Positions 41,554-44,535 of a DNA stretch of 44,535 nucleotides are shown piece by piece. This DNA comes from Prevotella sp. GTDB lineage: Bacteria > Bacteroidota > Bacteroidia > Bacteroidales > Bacteroidaceae. The stretch is from assembly GCA_016286575.1 (NCBI GenBank), contig JAEETB010000005.1:1-44535 (forward strand), read 5' to 3'. The notes beneath the pieces were generated by a model. It saw nothing but the letters and a program-made list of their open reading frames with translations, made no database searches and had not been told where the DNA came from. Positions within the stretch are counted from its first letter, which is position 1. Every line of letters begins with the position of its first letter. The position numbers were made by a program, and so were the translations under genes.

Positions 41554-42498
41554 ATGAAAGCTAAACTGATAGTATTGTTCTTGCTTTTAGGTATGGTTAC
41601 GAGTAGCCATGCCCAGACGAAATTGGTTTTCACACCCCAATGGACGGCGCAGGCTCAATTTGCGGGTTTCTATGTCGCTGAAGCCAAAGGATTCTATAAA
41701 GAGGCTGGGCTTAATGTCAGCATTGAGCACCCCTCGGCATCGAATCCCAACGTCAATCGTCTCAAAGTGGGTCAAAGCCAGTTTATCACGCTCCATCTGG
41801 TGTCGGCAATGAAGTTCATCGACCAAGGCTTACAATTGGTGAATATACTTCAGCATTTCCAGCAGAACATGCAGGTGATTGTTTCTCACACCCCATTAAA
41901 AGGTATCGAGAGCCTCAGAGGAATGAAGATTGGTCATTGGAAGTCTGGTTTCTCCGAATTGGCATTCTCTTTAGATAACAAGTATAACCTAGGCATCCAG
42001 TGGGTACCATTTATCTCTCACGTCAACCTCTACATCTCCAAGGCCATCGACGCTACAATGGCTATGAGTTATAATGAGTTTTACCAGTTGATCATCGCAG
42101 GACAGAAGATCCAGAAGAATCAGACCCTGTATTTCCGCGATATTGGCTACAACGTACCTGAAGACGGTATCTACACAACTGCCCAATTCTATAAGAGCCA
42201 CAAAAAGGAAGTTGAGAAATTTGCCGAGGCCACCCGCAAAGGATGGGAATGGGCCTACAACAATCCTGATGAGACACTCGATATTGTCATGATGTACTGT
42301 CAGGCCAACAATGTAGCTACCAACAGAGGCATTCAAAAATGGATGCTGGAGGAGTGTCTGAATGCGCTCAAGGATATCCATACTGGTAAGCGCCCTTACA
42401 CCCTGAATCCCCAAGGACTGGCTTTAGCCAATAAGTTGATGGCAGAGGGTAACATCATCAAGCAGCCTATTTCTTATCAACAAATCACAAAGCCATGA
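41554..42498 (+). CDS. NMT1/THI5-like periplasmic substrate-binding protein
   Basis: 314 residues from ATG 41554; an in-frame extension upstream to 41497 runs through the terminator and promoter and is rejected. Signal peptide MKAKLIVLFLLLGMVTSSHA. The rest matches ThiY/NMT1 binding proteins: LVFTPQWTAQAQFAGFYVAE, AKGFYKEAGLNVSIEHPSAS, and later RKGWEWAYNNPDETLDIVMM. Homologues bind pyrimidine precursors of thiamine or similar small heterocycles. No ABC permease or ATPase gene follows. Instead its stop overlaps the start of a sensor phosphatase (ATGA at 42495), suggesting a ligand-delivery role in signalling. The ligand is unknown. Confidence 0.83.
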   Translation: MKAKLIVLFLLLGMVTSSHAQTKLVFTPQWTAQAQFAGFYVAEAKGFYKEAGLNVSIEHPSASNPNVNRLKVGQSQFITLHLVSAMKFIDQGLQLVNILQHFQQNMQVIVSHTPLKGIESLRGMKIGHWKSGFSELAFSLDNKYNLGIQWVPFISHVNLYISKAIDATMAMSYNEFYQLIIAGQKIQKNQTLYFRDIGYNVPEDGIYTTAQFYKSHKKEVEKFAEATRKGWEWAYNNPDETLDIVMMYCQANNVATNRGIQKWMLEECLNALKDIHTGKRPYTLNPQGLALANKLMAEGNIIKQPISYQQITKP

Positions 42499-44535
42499 AG
42501 ATACCTAAGGAATTCTCACCACAACACTCGTTCGCTGCCAGGCTGACGCTATGGGTGGTCTTAACGACCATGGTCATCTTCATCATTCTGACTGTTATCG
42601 TTACCGACATCTCCACTTCTGCCATGATGGAGATGTCGACACAGGATTCTCAGAGCCGCATGGAACTTGCCAACGAGAAGGTCAACAGCACATTCATGGG
42701 TGTTGAGATTGCTATCGACAATGTCATACCTGAGGTAGAGAGTACCCTGAATTCTCCAGATAACATCTATCCGATCCTGAAGAAACTGCTCGAACTCAAT
42801 CCCAGCATCATTGGTTCAACAGTGGCTTTTGAGCCCAACTACTACCCCTCAAAAGGAGAGTTTTTCGCACCTTATGCCTATAAGGATTTTAACTATAACG
42901 TCCTCACCAAACAATTAGGAACTAAGGATTACCAGTATCACTATATGGACTGGTATCAGATACCCAAACTGCTCAATAAGAGATATTGGAGCGAGCCTTA
43001 TTACGACAAAGGAGGAGGCGAACAAATGATGACTACTTTCTCTTGCCCGTTGTACGACAAGGATAATAAGATGTATGCCATCATCACTGCCGATGTCTCT
43101 CTGGACTGGCTTTCTGACATGATCAAGCAGAGCGACCTCGAATTCAATGAGTGGTTATTGCGCAGTCATCAAAATGAGGAAGACATCGAGACGGATGAGA
43201 ACTTCCTCTATAAGCACGCCTATACCTTCATCATAGGACGTAGCGGTACCTATATCGCCCATCCTGCGAAAGAGCGCATCCTCAACGAGACCTATTTCGT
43301 CAATTCATTTGAGACTGCTGACAGCCTTGACGAGAATATCGGCTATGAGATGCTGGAAGGTAAAACAGGAATAGGGAGAATTGACAGAGACGGCACTGAG
43401 TTTGTCATGATCTATGCACCCATCGAGCGCACTGGATGGTCCATGTGTACAGTCATCCCTGCCAAAGTCATCTATCGTATGGCTATCATCGTGGGAATCA
43501 TCATTATTGGGACCATGCTGCTCGGACTCATCATCCTTTACATCATCTGCCGAACGACCCTGAAACGTATAACCCGTCCACTAGCGCGTTTCAGCCGTTC
43601 TGCCAATGAGATAGCCCAAGGCAACTTCAATGCCCCGCTTCCTGAAATAAAGACGAAGGATGAGATGAAAGAACTCTACGATTCTTTCAAGATGATGCAG
43701 ACCTCATTGACCGACCGTGTTGAGGAACTGAAGGTGGCCAACGAGTCAAAAGGACGTATCGAAGGTGAGCTTCAGACGGCCAGAAGCATACAGATGTCCA
43801 TGATTCCCAAAATCTTCCCTGCCTATCCAGAACGCACGGATATGGACATCTTTGCCAAACTGACCCCTGCCAAGGAGGTTGGCGGCGACCTTTATGACTT
43901 CTTCATCAGGAACGAGAAGTTGTATCTCTGTATCGGTGATGTGTCAGGAAAGGGTGTTCCTGCTTCCCTTCTGATGGCTGTGACGCGCAGTCTGTTCCGA
44001 ACGGTATCCAACCACGAAAGCGACCCAGCCAAGATTGCTGCCCTCATCAACGATGCCATGTCAGAAGACAATGTGGAGATCATGTTCGTCACGTTGTTAA
44101 TAGCTGTCCTCGACCTGCCTACAGGTCTGATGCGCTACTGCAATGCAGGACATTGCGCACCTCTTATTCTCGATACAGAGGCTCATCTGCTGCCCATCAT
44201 CGCCAATCTGCCCATTGGTCTGGCTCCCCAGTTTAAATTCGAAGGCCAGCAGGTGGTCATCAAACCAGACACCACGATTTTCCTTTACACCGACGGCATC
44301 ACTGAGGCAGAGAACCCAGAGCATGAGCTTTTCGATGATGAACGCCTGATGAAGGTTGCCAAAAAGTGTGTCGAAGAAAACATTATCTTACCTGATGATA
44401 TTGTCAACGAAATAGAACAATCGATCCACCAATTTGTGAAAGACGCAGAACAAAGTGACGACCAGACCATGATGGCTGTTCGCTACACCAAGAAAGAAGA
44501 GGCGGCACGTCTGAAACGAAGTATCACACTTCCCA
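42495..44535 (+). CDS. Membrane sensor phosphatase: dCache, HAMP, SpoIIE/PP2C (3' end cut)
   Basis: 680 codons are present with no stop, so the gene runs off the window. It starts at ATG 42495 inside the stop of the binding protein. TM1 (about 18-40) is followed by a periplasmic dCache-like sensor (about 45-320) containing WYQIPKLLNKRYWSEPYYD and SGTYIAHP. TM2 (about 325-350) leads to HAMP (RITRPLARFSRSANEIAQGN) and a coiled coil (ELQTARSIQMSMIPKIFP). The SpoIIE/PP2C domain has KEVGGDLYDFF, GDVSGKGVPASLLMAVTRS, YTDGITEAENP and SDDQTMMAVRY. The Asp residues supply the Mn/Mg site. Such phosphatases dephosphorylate anti-sigma-antagonist-type STAS proteins. No partner STAS or kinase gene is seen here. 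Confidence 0.93.
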   Translation, partial: MKIPKEFSPQHSFAARLTLWVVLTTMVIFIILTVIVTDISTSAMMEMSTQDSQSRMELANEKVNSTFMGVEIAIDNVIPEVESTLNSPDNIYPILKKLLELNPSIIGSTVAFEPNYYPSKGEFFAPYAYKDFNYNVLTKQLGTKDYQYHYMDWYQIPKLLNKRYWSEPYYDKGGGEQMMTTFSCPLYDKDNKMYAIITADVSLDWLSDMIKQSDLEFNEWLLRSHQNEEDIETDENFLYKHAYTFIIGRSGTYIAHPAKERILNETYFVNSFETADSLDENIGYEMLEGKTGIGRIDRDGTEFVMIYAPIERTGWSMCTVIPAKVIYRMAIIVGIIIIGTMLLGLIILYIICRTTLKRITRPLARFSRSANEIAQGNFNAPLPEIKTKDEMKELYDSFKMMQTSLTDRVEELKVANESKGRIEGELQTARSIQMSMIPKIFPAYPERTDMDIFAKLTPAKEVGGDLYDFFIRNEKLYLCIGDVSGKGVPASLLMAVTRSLFRTVSNHESDPAKIAALINDAMSEDNVEIMFVTLLIAVLDLPTGLMRYCNAGHCAPLILDTEAHLLPIIANLPIGLAPQFKFEGQQVVIKPDTTIFLYTDGITEAENPEHELFDDERLMKVAKKCVEENIILPDDIVNEIEQSIHQFVKDAEQSDDQTMMAVRYTKKEEAARLKRSITLP

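Overview
The window reads as chromosomal DNA of a Bacteroidales bacterium, most likely Prevotella or a close relative (Segatella/Xylanibacter). The reasons are repeated TAnnTTTG promoter -7 boxes (several with TTTG about 20 bp upstream), a SusR/HTCS-type periplasmic-sensor regulator, a Bacteroides-type mannobiose pathway, a GH10 xylanase with a carbohydrate-binding insert and a T9SS-like tail, and succinate-propionate genes. It looks like core chromosome with polysaccharide-use genes. I see no tRNA, rRNA, CRISPR array, IS element, prophage or integrase. No gene-free stretch exceeds 300 bases; the longest are 36794-37018, 26489-26703 and 8495-8696, and all hold promoters or hairpins.

Layout. 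1-235 (-): start of nuoA (complex I). 385-2259 (+): AsmA/TamB-like envelope protein. 2253-8494 (-): five-gene beta-mannan operon. GH5 and GH26 lipoprotein mannanases cut mannan outside the cytoplasm, a GPH symporter imports mannobiose, a cellobiose 2-epimerase makes mannosyl-glucose, and a GH130 phosphorylase releases mannose-1-phosphate and glucose. 8697-9578 (-): BadF/GlcNAc-kinase-like sugar kinase. 9689-12034 (+): large MscS-type channel. 12092-20011 (+): compact run of kdsA, kdsD, a hybrid-type regulator with no working kinase or receiver, an exported phospholipase D/cardiolipin-synthase-like protein and a membrane acyltransferase. 19971-23043 (-): an orphan substrate-binding lipoprotein coupled to a TPR protein. 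23130-24515 (+): radA. 24569-26488 (-): GH10 xylanase.

26704-30253 (+): pgk, a lipase-like lipoprotein and an aldose epimerase. 30377-30619 (+): an 80-aa orphan gene with its own promoter and terminator. 30676-36793 (-): mutA, mutB and two geranylgeranyl-reductase-like flavoproteins. Divergent from these, 37019-41445 (+): an AspT-type carrier and three subunits (gamma, biotin carrier, beta) of a sodium-pumping decarboxylase. Together these are the succinate-to-propionate branch, but the carboxyltransferase alpha subunit and the epimerase are absent here. 41554-44535 (+): a second orphan binding protein translationally coupled to a dCache-HAMP-SpoIIE phosphatase that runs off the window.

The most notable item is the 1260-residue regulator at 13824-17606. 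It keeps the propeller sensor, membrane helix and AraC DNA-binding domain of an HTCS but has lost the phospho-histidine (Asp837), the whole ATPase domain and the receiver phospho-aspartate (Lys986), and it sits inside a KDO/phospholipid/acyltransferase operon. Other points are a lamin-tail/OadG fusion, a Cys-rich insert in MutA, a promoter nested in a terminator at 41476-41525, and a 5 x 7-bp repeat between two divergent promoters at 23072-23106.
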